Shown here piece by piece: positions 36,533-48,199 of a stretch of DNA of 64,000 bases. This DNA is from Agapanthus africanus. Taxonomy: Eukaryota > Streptophyta > Magnoliopsida > Asparagales > Amaryllidaceae. The DNA is taken from the NCBI GenBank assembly GCA_030015575.1, contig CM057337.1, forward strand, positions 335,182,583-335,246,582, given 5' to 3'. Within the stretch, counting starts at the first letter, position 1; every line of letters begins with the position of its first letter. Both the position numbers and the translations under genes were made by a program. The notes under the pieces were generated by a model. That model was given only the letters and a program-made list of their open reading frames with translations. It ran no database searches and was not told the DNA's origin.

Positions 36533-38751
36533 TATTAGTTATTTGTATGCCCTAGAGGCCATTACTATACATAGGATGTATATTGTAGTGGATGCTTGGA
36601 CATATATAGGGAGGACTTTCTTGCTCGACATGATAGTATGCTATCTGGTTGCTCTTTACCTTAACGTGTACAGTGATTGTCTCTCTGTTACATGTTGGTA
36701 AAGCCCTTAGGATGTGTACTTGACTACCTGGACTATGATGCGGATCATACTAGTGGGGACATGGTAGTCCATAAGTACATCCTTCAAGGTCCCTAGTCGT
36801 GGGTGTATCGAGACGGGGCATCGATATACCAGAGTAGACTAGCATATACCTTCTCGACCCATACAGATGGGCGATGGATGATCCCATATCCATTGGTGTT
36901 TGACATCAGAGATGATGTACGGGTGCTTAGTGGAGACTGGGTACACTGGACGGACTCGCCGAGAACTCCCAGATGGTATTATACCTCACGTCAGATGGCA
37001 ATTCTCTGGTGACACTGGTACATGTTAGTCTGTTGACCCGAGATCGTCATAGAGTCTTGTGTGATTCCCACTGTGCTTTGATTTCCACCTTACCACGTCC
37101 AAGAGGGCATGCAAAAGGGTGGTTTTTGGGTACAGTCCCAAATCACATGGAGGCAATGAGCGATAGGAGGGGATTCGTCTCTCCCGGTATAGGGAGTTGA
37201 TGTTGCGCTGTGTTCGATTGGCTATAACCGGAAATACCTGGCCAGGGTTGCTGAGATTTACTGGTAAGTGTTATCAGTAGTATCTCGAACTGTTATAGAC
37301 CTCATATCGACACGACTTATCGAGCTACTGGGGTCTGACGTTTACCACCCCTAGGCGAGATATGCGATATATCAGACGAACAGACCGGACTGTACGGTAA
37401 GTGTTGCTGGTTGGATTCACAGGAGTGTGAGCGGGCTTGCTCGTTGATCTTCTGATCGCTCAATACCCGGGTGGCCGTTACGTTTAGCAGACTGCTTGCG
37501 GCTTGTGGGTGTTTGATGTGATCATCACTGCTACCGGCGTATTGACGAGTCTTTAGAGTTCTACACAGAGGTTTCCTGGCTCAAGCGAAACGAAATAGGA
37601 GCGCATATGAGATATGTGCGGGACCGAGAATAATGCGTGTATGTGATACCGTATTCTATTCTCGCGATGAATGTATCGATTGGTTGTATGCGATATAACC
37701 TAGTTATCGAATCGAGGATTGATTCGATAAGTCGATACATTGGATATTAGTCGGTCATATGCGATATGACCGGATCGTTAAATCAAGTGTTGATTTAATT
37801 ATTTAATGTATAATTATATATTTGATATATCACTTTACATTAACTAGTATTTGTTGACTTATGATGGATTTTCTCACTTGATGTGCACATTGTATATATG
37901 ATATAGTTTTGTGCACTAGATTGTATCATGTTTGATGATACATGCAAACTTGGGTGTATGTTTGATTTAAACCATGTTTAGGTTAATGGTTAGGGTTTTG
38001 TTATCTTTACTTATTTATTTATTATTTTATTCATTTATTTTTGGAAAGAATAAAATGGTGGCTAAATTTGTTTTTACTTGAAGCTTCATGAAGCTTTGAA
38101 AAGCTTTGACCATTTTGTTTCTTTCCTTAACCCTAACTATTTACTTAACCCTAGTTTATTCTCTACATGTGTTTATCTAACCCATGGTTGCAATATGATA
38201 GATATCACTTCATTTTCTTTTTGAAAATATTTGATTCCTTTTCTTTCTTCTTCTTCTTCTTCTTCAAAGAAGAAAGAAAACTTTTTCTTGAAAATTATCA
38301 AGTGATGAATCCAAGTGAGAAATCCAAATCCAAAGTAAACCCACTTCCTATTTCTTCATCCTCTACCACTTGCCATGTAGTATAGGGTGTTTTTTTCACA
38401 AGTTTCATGACTTGGTGAAGATGGAGCTCGAGTTAGAGTCGCCTCGACGTAGATCATCTTCGGCACCGAAGTCAATGACCTAGCCCGCTCATTTCTCCGA
38501 TGAAACCGACGCTAGAGTCAAGGATCCCGATGATCGCAGTGGAGGGATGTCATCTCGGAGCTAAAGAAGTGGTGGACCGGATCTACAAAGGTTGTAATCC
38601 CTTTCACTTAGCAATAAAGTTGTTTACTTGCATGTTTCGCCTAATCTCTAGTTAACGATCTAGCATTAGGGTTTCTCGGCACCTAGAAAAATTTGATTTT
38701 GGCATGGTTGATGCCTTGTGGAACCTCATTAGTGTGCCTAAGAACCCAACA
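36533..38751 (+). repeat. Copia1-D 3' LTR (2219 bp)
   Basis: Uninterrupted LTR aligning with the two parts of the 5' LTR. It ends GAACCCAACA at 38751, after which Copia2-G leader resumes. The palindrome array is at 37682-37798 and a CTT run at about 38240-38272. Confidence 0.95.
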
Positions 38752-39064
38752 GAAATCATATCGGGAGTTTCAAACATACAAGAAATTTTCCAGGCATGCG
38801 TATACCTTCTGGAGTGTGGTGACTTGAGTGACTTCCATCAAGTTATCATGAGATGATAGTTGGATCCCGATTCCCACTGATGAGTAGGTGTTACTTCTCG
38901 GGTGATTTTAGATGATCCCGATTAATTACCCCTTTTAGGATTTGAGGGAGAATTCGAGGAAATAGTGGGAGCTATCCTGATTAGATAAAGTGATTAACCA
39001 ATCTAATCTAGGTTAGAATGCACACTAAGTGTTTCTTTTCTCTCTCTCTCTCTCTCTTTGGCAG
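38752..39064 (+). other. Copia2-G leader, last part
   Basis: Resumes the leader of G after D and matches the minus-strand leader of E (about 48200-48490). It ends in a long CT run (39038-39058), then TTTGGCAG with the acceptor-like AG at 39063-39064, followed by CGACCATG. The AG sits at the same place as in Copia1, just before pol. Confidence 0.7.
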
Positions 39065-41048
39065 CGACCATGACCCGACCTTATACTAAAACTCATGAAC
39101 CAAGTTAACCGAACATTCTTAAAACACTTTGGCTTTTGGATAGTCACGGAGTCACATATATCATTGCTAATCCTATATCCCCTTTGTATTTCTCCAGAAC
39201 ACTTCGTATCACTATTTAATCCATATTGCTTGGATATTCCATCGTATAGTTACATACGAACTCGAAGGAACTTGTTCCAGTTCGAGGATGGATTCTGGTT
39301 CTGAAGAAATTGAATAGGATTATTCGGTTATCTTTTCCCTTTACCGTCTCTCAGGTTGCGAGAGCTCTTAGAATTAGGAGAGTATAGCTATTACGCTTAT
39401 TGGTTAGTCTTCTTCCAAACCATTAGCAGGTGCCGAAAGGTGGGGAAGGAAGAAAACTAATTAGCCTAAGTGTGGTATACAGAAGGTAATAAGTAAAGAC
39501 ATATAAAGGGATTAGAATAAGGGCAAAGGAAATTGCGACTGCTATCATTCACGACAAAACTGCATATACCCCTGCCACTCCTACTTCACTTTAGGATTTC
39601 TCCAGAATACTTCGTATCACTACGAAGATCCATATTGCTTGGATATGCCATCATATAGTTACATACGAACTCGAAAGAACATGTGCCAGTTCGAGGATGG
39701 ATTCTGGTTCGGGAGAAATAGAATATGATTATTCAGTTGTTTTTTCTCTTTACCTTCTCTTTGGTTGCGAGGGCTCTTGGTATTAGAAGAGTACACCTAT
39801 TACGCTTATTGGATAGTCTTCTTCCAAACCATATGCTGGTGCCGAAGGGTAGAGAATGAAGAAAATCAATTATCCTAAGTATGGTTTATAGAAGGTACTA
39901 AGTAAAGACATATAAAGGGATTGGAGTGAGGGCAAGGAAGTATACGGTTACTGTCATGAATCTGGATAGTGGAAGAGGCATTACTAGGAATACTAGGCTA
40001 CCCCTTCGAAACATTTTCATGTTTTAGTTTCACTGTGCGATGTTAATTGAAAACTGTTTTCCCAATTAGATTCTGACTCCAGGGTATGTATTTACAAGAC
40101 TTGATTCTCACATCTGTATGGCGTTACAGATGGTGAGTAGGAGTAAGATATTGGGAATTGGGTGATTATATCCTATATATATCAGAATTCTTTGTAATTG
40201 GTAATATTTGAGGAAATCACCTGGGTTTTTCCTGACGGCAAATATTTGGTTTTGAATATTTATTGTTATGCACCAATTTCAAACTAATATATCTGTACGT
40301 TTATTTTATAAAGTGAGATATAAGTTTTTGAAATTATGTCTATGACATTTACCTATATCACTTGATGGTTAGATAAGGAGCATTCAATAACGGTGTAATT
40401 CTTCTTAACCATAGTACAGTTTTTCAACCTACGATGCACAGAGTTTGAGTTATTAAACTCAATGGACTTATACAAAGTATTGTATGTTGTCCGATGTCCG
40501 TTAGGACAAAGGAGTTGGTACTCGTGCTATATTTTGTTTATTCATGATTTCTCCAGTTTTAGACAAGTATTTTGATGAAATACAAGGTCCGGATATTGAG
40601 AAGTTATAGGTATAAGAATAAAGTAGAAAACCATATGTTGCAAGTATCAGGATTCTTCAAGGTGATCAAAGATGTAGATATTTGTGTTAGGTATTCCATT
40701 GTAAATAATAGTTTTGAGAACTTGCTTCTCTTTCAGGTTACTCATAGGTGGATGCATTCCTTGACGAGTAATGCTGCTTAGACTTCTTCCATTTGGTTGA
40801 TATGCACTGGAAACATTTGCATGATTTTTGAATCTGGTTCCAATTAAATTAGTGCCTATGTTTCTATATACTGGTTATAGAATGGATTCATATCTTAATG
40901 ATGTTATGGTATATGGAGTAGTCCGGCTGATGCTTAAAACCAGAATCTGGACAAACTAAAGACACGTTTCAGTAATGACAGGTTGTTGGTTATCCCGGGC
41001 TTCGACGAGGGTTAACATTCTACCATCAGGAAGATCAATAGTTATATT
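39065..41048 (+). pseudogene. Copia2-G pol remnant with internal duplication
   Basis: It begins after the acceptor-like site. A roughly 409-bp unit occurs twice in tandem (about 39180-39590 and 39591-40000). Next come weak protease/pre-integrase traces (about 40020-40330) and an integrase-core trace (about 40530-40660). Sequence after about 40800 matches E near 46200-46480. H is inserted at 41049, and ATATT (41044-41048) is the likely target duplication. It is heavily broken, and the small open frames (60-69 codons) are fragments. Confidence 0.7.
39180..40000 (+). repeat. Tandem duplication, period about 409 bp (G)
   Basis: AGAAGGTA..AAGTAAAGACATATAAAGG recurs at 39481 and 39890, and TTCGAGGATGGATTCTGGTT recurs in each unit. 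E has the same duplication at the same place with a period of 408 (47379 and 47787), so it predates the split of the two copies. Confidence 0.75.
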
Positions 41049-42964
41049 TGTTGGGTTTTGCTAGCGCCCCGGCCATCAATCCGCCAAATGCAAAACAAAA
41101 ATTTAAAAAAAACTGGCGCCAACGGAACCCGATGCCTTGATCTACGATTAACCATAGTCTTGCAAACAAGGAAGAAGTTTAGATTGGTTATACCGAGTTG
41201 ATCCGTGTCCTTCGGTCTTCAACCACCTTCCCGAACTCTTAGAGGCCTCCATGATCAAGCTTGATCTCCGGTCTCCCTCCATCGAAGATGATCCACCCGA
41301 GGATTTATGAAACGAGCTTCTACTTCATAACCGAAGTAACTAGGGTATCCAGTTTGCTAAACTAGATAGCCAAGATGATGTAGAGTCTAATGAGAGATTA
41401 ATTTATCTCTAAACACCCTAGGTTTCTCAACAGATAATAGGGTTAGGGTGGAGGAAGAAGAAGAAGCCATGAGAGATGAGAGTGTGAAGCTTTAGCAACT
41501 CAAGAAAAATGATGGCTTGTTGTGTGAGTGTGTGAGAATATCAAGCCAAGAAAAATATTTCTCACACATAAAAATATCTCAAGTGAGGAAAATATCTCAT
41601 AAAACAAAACAAAAAATATCAAGCATGCAAGAATAGTGTATCATGAGTCACCCAATAAGTCACCCAATAAGTCACCCCATGAGTCACTAAATCAAGCATG
41701 CTTGAATTAAGCTAAGCACACTCATCTTTCACCTAAAGGTAACCATTAAACTAAATGGTTAATAAACATAATGAGGTGTAATCTTCTAGATACTATTCTT
41801 GTAATAAATTACAAGAATGCCCCTCATCCGTATATACATACCCGTATCCGTATTCCGAAAAATACGAATACAATGAGATAAAAATAATCTAACAATATAA
41901 TACTAGATTCGGCTTAAACCAAACCCACCAGTATTATCCGTCTGAATCCTGATACGTGCACAAGTGCATGTAAATGATCGAACCTTGCCGTAAGACCATA
42001 CGGGCTCTACATCGTTTCGCCAAAAGAAGGAAAACCCTCTGTATGGGACTCTAAAGACTCATCAATACGCTGACAGTGGGTTTAACTACAATCACGTCAC
42101 CGGCACTAGCTGTTCATAACGGCTACCCAGGTACTGAGTGAAAGGGAGACCGACGAGCAAACTCATCCTGAAACCCCTACTGAGCCTGTCCGTGACAATA
42201 TCCGTATAATCCGGTCTATTCATCTAAGAGTATCCCATATCGAGTCTAGGGGGTGGATAAAGTCAGACCCCTAATAACGCAACATGTAGTGTCGGTATGA
42301 AACCCATCTCCTACTGAGAAACTACTGATCTGAGTTAGTAATTCTCGACTACCATAGCCAAGGATTTCTGGTGATGGCCACCCATGCACAACGCGACATC
42401 AACCCCCAATGCCGGGAGAGACGAATCCCCTGACGATCCGCTCACTGCCTCTATGTGGCTCAGGACTGTACCCAACTAAAACCTGTTTCCACGACTCCTT
42501 TGAGCCGTTGTAGGGTAGTAATCAAAGCATAATGGGAACTTACACGAGACAAATGACGATCTCTGATCGATAGACTAACCTGTACACATGTCACCTGGGA
42601 ACTGCTATCTGACAATAAGTATAATACCAACTAGTATGTTCCGGCGAGTCCGTCCGGTGTACTCATAACCCAATGAGCACCTATATACATCTTAGGTGAA
42701 CAAACTGACACCAATAGCTTATGAGACCGGCCACCGCCCCTCGTCAGGGTCTCGATCAGTATACATTAGCCTACTCTGGAGTATCGATGCCCAATCTCGA
42801 AATTCCTACGATTAGGGACATTTAAGGATGTGCTTATAGACCACCCAGCTCCCACGTATATGATCGCCATTATAATGCTGGTAGTCAAGCAAGAATCCTA
42901 TGGGCTCCATCAATATGTAATAGTGATCTATAATGCCACCTAATGTTGTACATGATGATAAAGA
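41049..42964 (-). repeat. Copia2-H 3' LTR, main part
   Basis: Element-sense end ..AAAACCCAACA at 41049. It aligns with the LTR of G and less closely with E. Repeated AGTCACCCAATA-type units lie at about 41640-41690. It continues at 52319 after E. Confidence 0.87.
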
Positions 42965-45061
42965 TGTTAGGCTTCGGTAGCGCCCCGGCCGTCTATCCGA
43001 GGCCAAAATGCGGAAACGAAATTTTTTCTCAAACTAGAAACCGGCACTACCGCATCCTAAAACCCCGGATCGTAACCATTAACCTAATGTTAGCAAACAA
43101 AAGACGGGTAGAGGGCTATACCAAGCGATCCGTGTCCTTCGGTCTTCGCCTCCACTCCGATCTCCTCGCGAAATCTCCGGTCGTCGCCTCCACGTCGAAA
43201 CGGGCACCACATCGCCGGGTTCTTTTACGGGCTCGCACCTCTGGACCGAGGCAACTCGAGCACGAAGTTAGCGAGCCGACGTGCCCAAGGAATGCTGTAG
43301 GCAAGTGTAGAATCGTATGTCTCTTGCGGGTAGTGAAGTTGACTTTGATGATGGAGAAGAGAGAAAAAACGTTGGTGGAAAAATGGTGCTCTCATTTTTA
43401 GCAAGGAATAAGAAATGAGATGAATGAATTTTTTCCTCACCCCTCATCAACAAAATGGTGGAGGGAAAAAATCAAAACCAAGAAAGGAGGTGAGTGTAGG
43501 AAAAACAAAGGGGTGACCACATCCAAAAGTGATGATAACAAGGTCATATCAATTTCTAATCCTTTCTAATCTCATTTAATGCAAATCAAGTGATGGAAAA
43601 AGAATCTCATGATGCTTGGAACCATCATGTAGCCACAAATGCAAATAACACTTCCACAAAGGTAATTTGCACAACTGCAAATAACCCCCTCCATCGGAAA
43701 AGTCCGGCCGGGAAGGAACAAAGGAAAACTGGCCGGAACGGAATGCAAACTGGCAACTTCATAAAACTGATCCCGTAATAAATTACAGGAAAACCACGCG
43801 ACTGTATATACATACCCACATTTGCATTCCCACTGAATACAAATGCAAAGAGATAAAATCTACACTGTACAATATTAGGATCCGGCTTAAACCAAAGCCC
43901 GTTAGTAAAATCCGTCCGATCACGATCCGTGCAATACCGCACGTATCTGATCGAACCCTGCCATATCTCCATACGGCCTCTACAGCGTTTCGCCCGAAAC
44001 TTGAGAAACTGGTCTGTGGGGGACTCTAAAGACTCGTCAATACTTTGGCTGAGGATTTAACCACTAGCACGTTAGAGATATTAGCCAATATGTAACGGGC
44101 TACCAGGTACTGACCAAAATGGACGTCGATGAGCGAACTCATCCTGACACCCTACTGAGCCTGTCAATGACAATATCCATACTGTCCGGTCCGTTCGTCT
44201 ATGAGCATCGCATGGCGGGCCTAGCGGGTTGGTAAAAGTCAGACCCCCAAAAGCGGTACAAGTCGTGTCGGAGTGTAGCCCAGAACACCCTGAGATACTA
44301 CTGGAATACCTACAAGTAAATCTCCTGCCTCGGCCGAGGGCTTTGTGTAATGGCTCTCCTAGACACAGCGCGACCTCACCCCCAATACCGGGAGAGACGA
44401 ACCCCTGCAGATCCGCTCACTGCCTCCATGTGGCTCGGGACTGTACCCAACTAAAACCTGTTTGCACGACTCCTTTGAGCCATGGTAGGGTAGTAATCAA
44501 AGTACTGTGGGAACTCACACGAGACAAAGACGATCTCAGGTCGATGAACTAACCTGTACACATGTCACCAGGGAACTGCTATCTGACGTCAGGTATAATA
44601 CCAACTAGCATATTCCTGGCGAGTCCTGTCCGGTGTACTCATAACCCAATGAGCACCTGTATACATCTTAGGTGAACCAACTAACACCAATGGCTTGTGA
44701 GACCGGCCACCGCCCCTCGTCGGGGTCTCGTCTGTATACACTAGTCTACCAATGGAGTATCGATGCCCAGTATCGAAACTCCCACGACTAGGGACCATTT
44801 AAGGATGTGCTTATAGACTACTAGCTCCTATATATATGATCGCCCTCATACTGCTGGCATTCAAGCAAGAATCCTAGGGGCTCTATCAACGTGTAATAGC
44901 GACCTGTCAGGCCACCTAAAGCAGTACACGATGATAGAGATAAACCAGATAGCATACTATCATCTTGAGTAAGACTGTCCTACTGGGATAGGTCCTCCCT
45001 CAATCATTGCAATCACGTTCCTGTGATCCAATAATTGACTCTGAGGGCACTACCTCCAACA
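42965..45061 (-). repeat. Copia2-E 3' LTR (2097 bp)
   Basis: Element-sense start TGTTGGAGGTAGTGCCC at 45061 and end ..GAAGCCTAACA at 42965. It aligns with 50432-52318 and, on the other strand, with solo LTR F. The 152-codon frame at 42943-43401 has a counterpart in the 5' LTR (50431-50868) but no recognised domain, so I do not call a gene. Confidence 0.92.
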
Positions 45062-45078
45062 ATCTCCTACTTGCACTC
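45062..45078 (-). other. Polypurine tract of Copia2-E
   Basis: In element sense GAGTGCAAGTAGGAGAT, directly before the 3' LTR. Confidence 0.85.
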
Positions 45079-48000
45079 AAGGCTAATTATTGCGATGTCG
45101 CATACTCACAGCCCGTGTGATACCAAACACCCAACTCCTCTACTAGTCAGTCTCACAAAGCTCGTTTGCGAAACTATTGCGTTCGAGAAATAGCCTCAGT
45201 GAGTGGATCCGCTCTGATGTTTCTTTCTATGTCTCTCTATATCTCAAGTTCGCGGAGAAAGCCATCTCCCAAAATGAGCAATACATGTCTTAGAGTATGT
45301 CTGGATATCTGATGGTACCTAGTTCATAAATGAACTCCAAATCCAAACTTCTCGACCGTATCGTCAACTGAACTTAATCAGTATCATGCGCCATGCCCCC
45401 CTTAGTATCCGCTTGGACCTCCTGTCCAAACTACAGCCCCTCGTCAGAGGGAAAACTATAACTCTGACAGCCACTCTGTCATCCAGGTCACCTTGGAAGC
45501 CTGGAATGATAACCGTCTCCTAAAGGAGGCTGCCATTATCAAATCCCTAGAACTCCACTTATATTCTAAAACTGCTTCCGATCGTTTCTCCGGGATAGGA
45601 TTAATATCCTAAGTGGAGAAACCACTGTGTGACAACCAAAGTATAACCGATCGTAGTATAGGAATATCACTTCCTATTCTGTGTATGTCATCCAAATACC
45701 AGGACATTACACCCTACTACCTTCTTAACAGATCCATCCCCTATTCTGATGAAGTCAAACCTATGACTGTCATATCAGAAATAGATGATCTATCTCCGCT
45801 GTATCTGCTTTAGTCTATAAATAGATATAAGCCACTTGTCCACCAAAGCTTCCGCTGCTCCCACCGACTACGACAATCCTCTGGTAGAGTCATATACACA
45901 AGCACTTCTAAAGCTAGTTTAGAACGACGCTATACTCATCCTCCTGCCGGGTCTCATAGTCTGGAACAACAGCAATGGCAAGTCTGGGTAAAAAAGAACC
46001 TCCCTGTCACCGTCATCGAGGCTACCGAAGTACCACTCGAGCGCCTGAGGTTACCCACCATATCTGCGGAGTGGCTAATGGAATGTCAAATCAGATTGAA
46101 TCTTTAGGTTCTTATTAAATCTTCAGTAATTGTTTGCGGTTCTGGAATCACTTCCAGTTCTACCATACTCCCACTACTGTTTTCTGAAAAAATCCATTTT
46201 TATTAAAACTGTGGCGAGTCTAGAACAATATCACTATTCATCTTCCAGATGGTAGAAAGTCAACCCTCGTCATAGCCCGGGTCAACCCACAAACATCCAT
46301 TATAGAAACATGCCTTGAGTTATCCGGAGTCTGGTTTTAAGCATAAGCCGGATAACTCCTCGTACCTTAACATCGTTAAGATATGAACTGTTCTATATCC
46401 AATACAGAAACAGAGGCACTGATTTAATTGAACCAGATTCAAATCATGCAGCTGTCTCCAGTGAATGTCAACCAAATAGAAAGATGTCGATCAGCGTTAC
46501 TCAACTTAGGAGTACATCCATTTATGAGTAACCTGAAAGAGAAGCAAGTTCTCTTAATCATTACTATCAACTGAATACCATACACAAGTATCCACATCTT
46601 CGATCACCTTGAAGAATTCCGATACTTGCAACACCTGGTTCTCTACTTTATCCATATACCTATAACTTCTCAAATCTTGGACCCTGTGTTTCTACGAAAC
46701 ACCTGTCTAAAAACTAGAGAAGTCATAAGTAAACTGAATATAGTACGAGGACCAACCCCTCTGTCCTAATGGACACTGGACAATATACAATACTCTGTAT
46801 AAGTCCCCTGAGTCTAGTGACTCATTCACTGTGTGTCGTAGATTGAAAACTGTACTTATGGTTAAGAAGAATTACACCGCTGTTCAATGCTCCTTACCTA
46901 ACCATCCACTGATATAGGTAAATGTCATAGACATAATTTGAAAAAGGTATATCTCACTCTATAAAAATAGACGTACAGATATATCAATTTGAAATTGGTG
47001 CATAACAATGGATATTCAAAACCAAATATTTGCCGTCCGGCAAACAACCCAGGTGACTTCCTCAAAATATCACCGATTACAACGAATCCCGGTATAATGA
47101 GGATGATCACCCAATTCCCAATAACTTACTCCCACTCATCATCTGTATAACCATACAGATGTGAGAATCATACCTGGTAAATACATACCCTGGAGCAAGT
47201 GTCTAATTAGGAAATCAGTTTTCTTTTAACAGTACATAGTGAAAACTGAAACATTGAAATGTTTCGATGGGGTATCCGGGCATTCCTAGTAATGCCTCTT
47301 CCATTATCCAGATTCACAACTGTAACCGTATATTTCTTTGCCATCTCTCCAAATCCCTTTATATGTCTTTAGTCATTACCTTCTGTACACCCTCTTAGGC
47401 TAAATGGTTTTCTTCCTTTCCTACCGCTCGGCACCAGCCTATGGTTGGAAGAAGACTATCCAATAAGCATAATGGGTGTACTGTCCTAAACCTAGGAGCA
47501 CTCGCAATGTGAGACAAGGTGAAGATAAAATACAACCGAATAAACCTTATTCCTATTTCTCCTGAACCAGAATCCATCCCCGAACTGGAACAAGTTCCTT
47601 CGAGTTCGTATATAACCATACGATGGAGTATCCAAATAAACTATGGATCTTCGTAGTGATACGGAGTGTTATGGAGAAATACAAAGGTGATTTAGGATTG
47701 GTGAAGAAATACTTGGTTTGGTCGTGAATAGCAGTCGCAATTTACTTTGCCCTCTTACTAATCCCTTGATATGTCTTTACTTAATACCTTCTGTACACCA
47801 TCGTTATGCTAATTGGTTTTCTTCATTCCCCACCGTTCGGCACCAGCCTAAGATTTGGAAGAAGACTATCCAATTTGCGTAATAGGTGTGCTATCTCCTA
47901 AACCAAGGAGTACTCGCAACCTGAGAGAAGGTAAAAGGAAAAGACAACTGAATAGTCCTATTCGTTTTCTCCAGAACCGGAAACCATCCTCGAATAAATT

Positions 48001-48199
48001 CCTTCGAGTTCGTATATAACCATACGATGGTTTTATCCAATGGAAGTGGACGTTCGAAGTAATACGGGGTATCCTGGAGAAAAGGGTAAAAGTAGGAGTG
48101 GCAATGAGGTATGCAACTCTGACAATCCAAAATCCAGTGATTAAGAAGGTTCGGTCATCTTGGTCACTAAGTCATAGTCTAGGGTCGGGTCAATGGTCG
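45079..48199 (-). pseudogene. Copia2-E pol remnant with internal duplication
   Basis: Read on the minus strand from the acceptor-like site near 48200, it starts with the two-copy duplicated unit (about 47349-48180, period 408 bp). Protease/pre-integrase traces follow (about 46880-47250), an integrase-core trace (about 46570-46700), and RT near 45600-45900, where a YLDD-like motif lies at about 45685-45700. An RNase H-side end shared with H (about 45080-45430) closes it. It is heavily broken, and several expected pol parts cannot be recognised. It is collinear with G where both are present. Confidence 0.75.
47349..48165 (-). repeat. Tandem duplication, period 408 bp (E)
   Basis: CCTTCTGTACACC occurs at 47379 and 47787, and CGGCACCAGCCTA and GAAGAAGACTATCCAAT recur in both units. 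The same duplication is in G. Confidence 0.75.

Larger units (their letters stand above)
16273..38751 (+). mobile_element. Copia1-D: full-length Copia element containing Gypsy1
   Basis: The only Copia1 copy with both LTRs in view: 5' LTR 16273-17188 plus 29287-30583, primer site, leader, pol remnant 33728-36519, PPT and 3' LTR 36533-38751. Without Gypsy1 it is about 10.4 kb. The flanks AAAAC (16268-16272) and GAAAT (38752-38756) look like a worn duplication of the AAAAT in the intact leader of E. By eye the LTRs differ at about 2% over the first 900 bp, which suggests somewhat under one million years. Pol is broken in many places. Confidence 0.9.
10378..41048 (+). mobile_element. Copia2-G: old Copia element hosting most insertions
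   Basis: A plus-strand Copia element visible in pieces: 5' LTR 10378-11943, primer site, leader 11957-12178, 14334-16272 and 38752-39064, and pol remnant 39065-41048. Solo LTR F, D (with Gypsy1 inside) and H interrupt it. The piece ends fit: the sequences on either side of D together match the undisturbed leader of E near 48480, and 41040 matches E near 46230. Its 3' half should lie beyond H, outside the window. It is broken in many places and is the oldest layer by nesting. Confidence 0.85.

Noticed and set aside
42943-43401. 152-codon frame in the Copia2-E 3' LTR, with a 145-codon counterpart at 50431-50868
   Set aside because: The two LTRs are copies of each other, so agreement between them is not evidence of selection. 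No domain is recognised, and the frame starts at or outside the LTR edge.
44229-44552. Frames of 60-150 codons recurring in Copia LTRs (for example 51337-51783, 36803-37200, 57825-58222)
   Set aside because: They lie inside aligned LTRs, often on both strands at once, and have no recognised domain.
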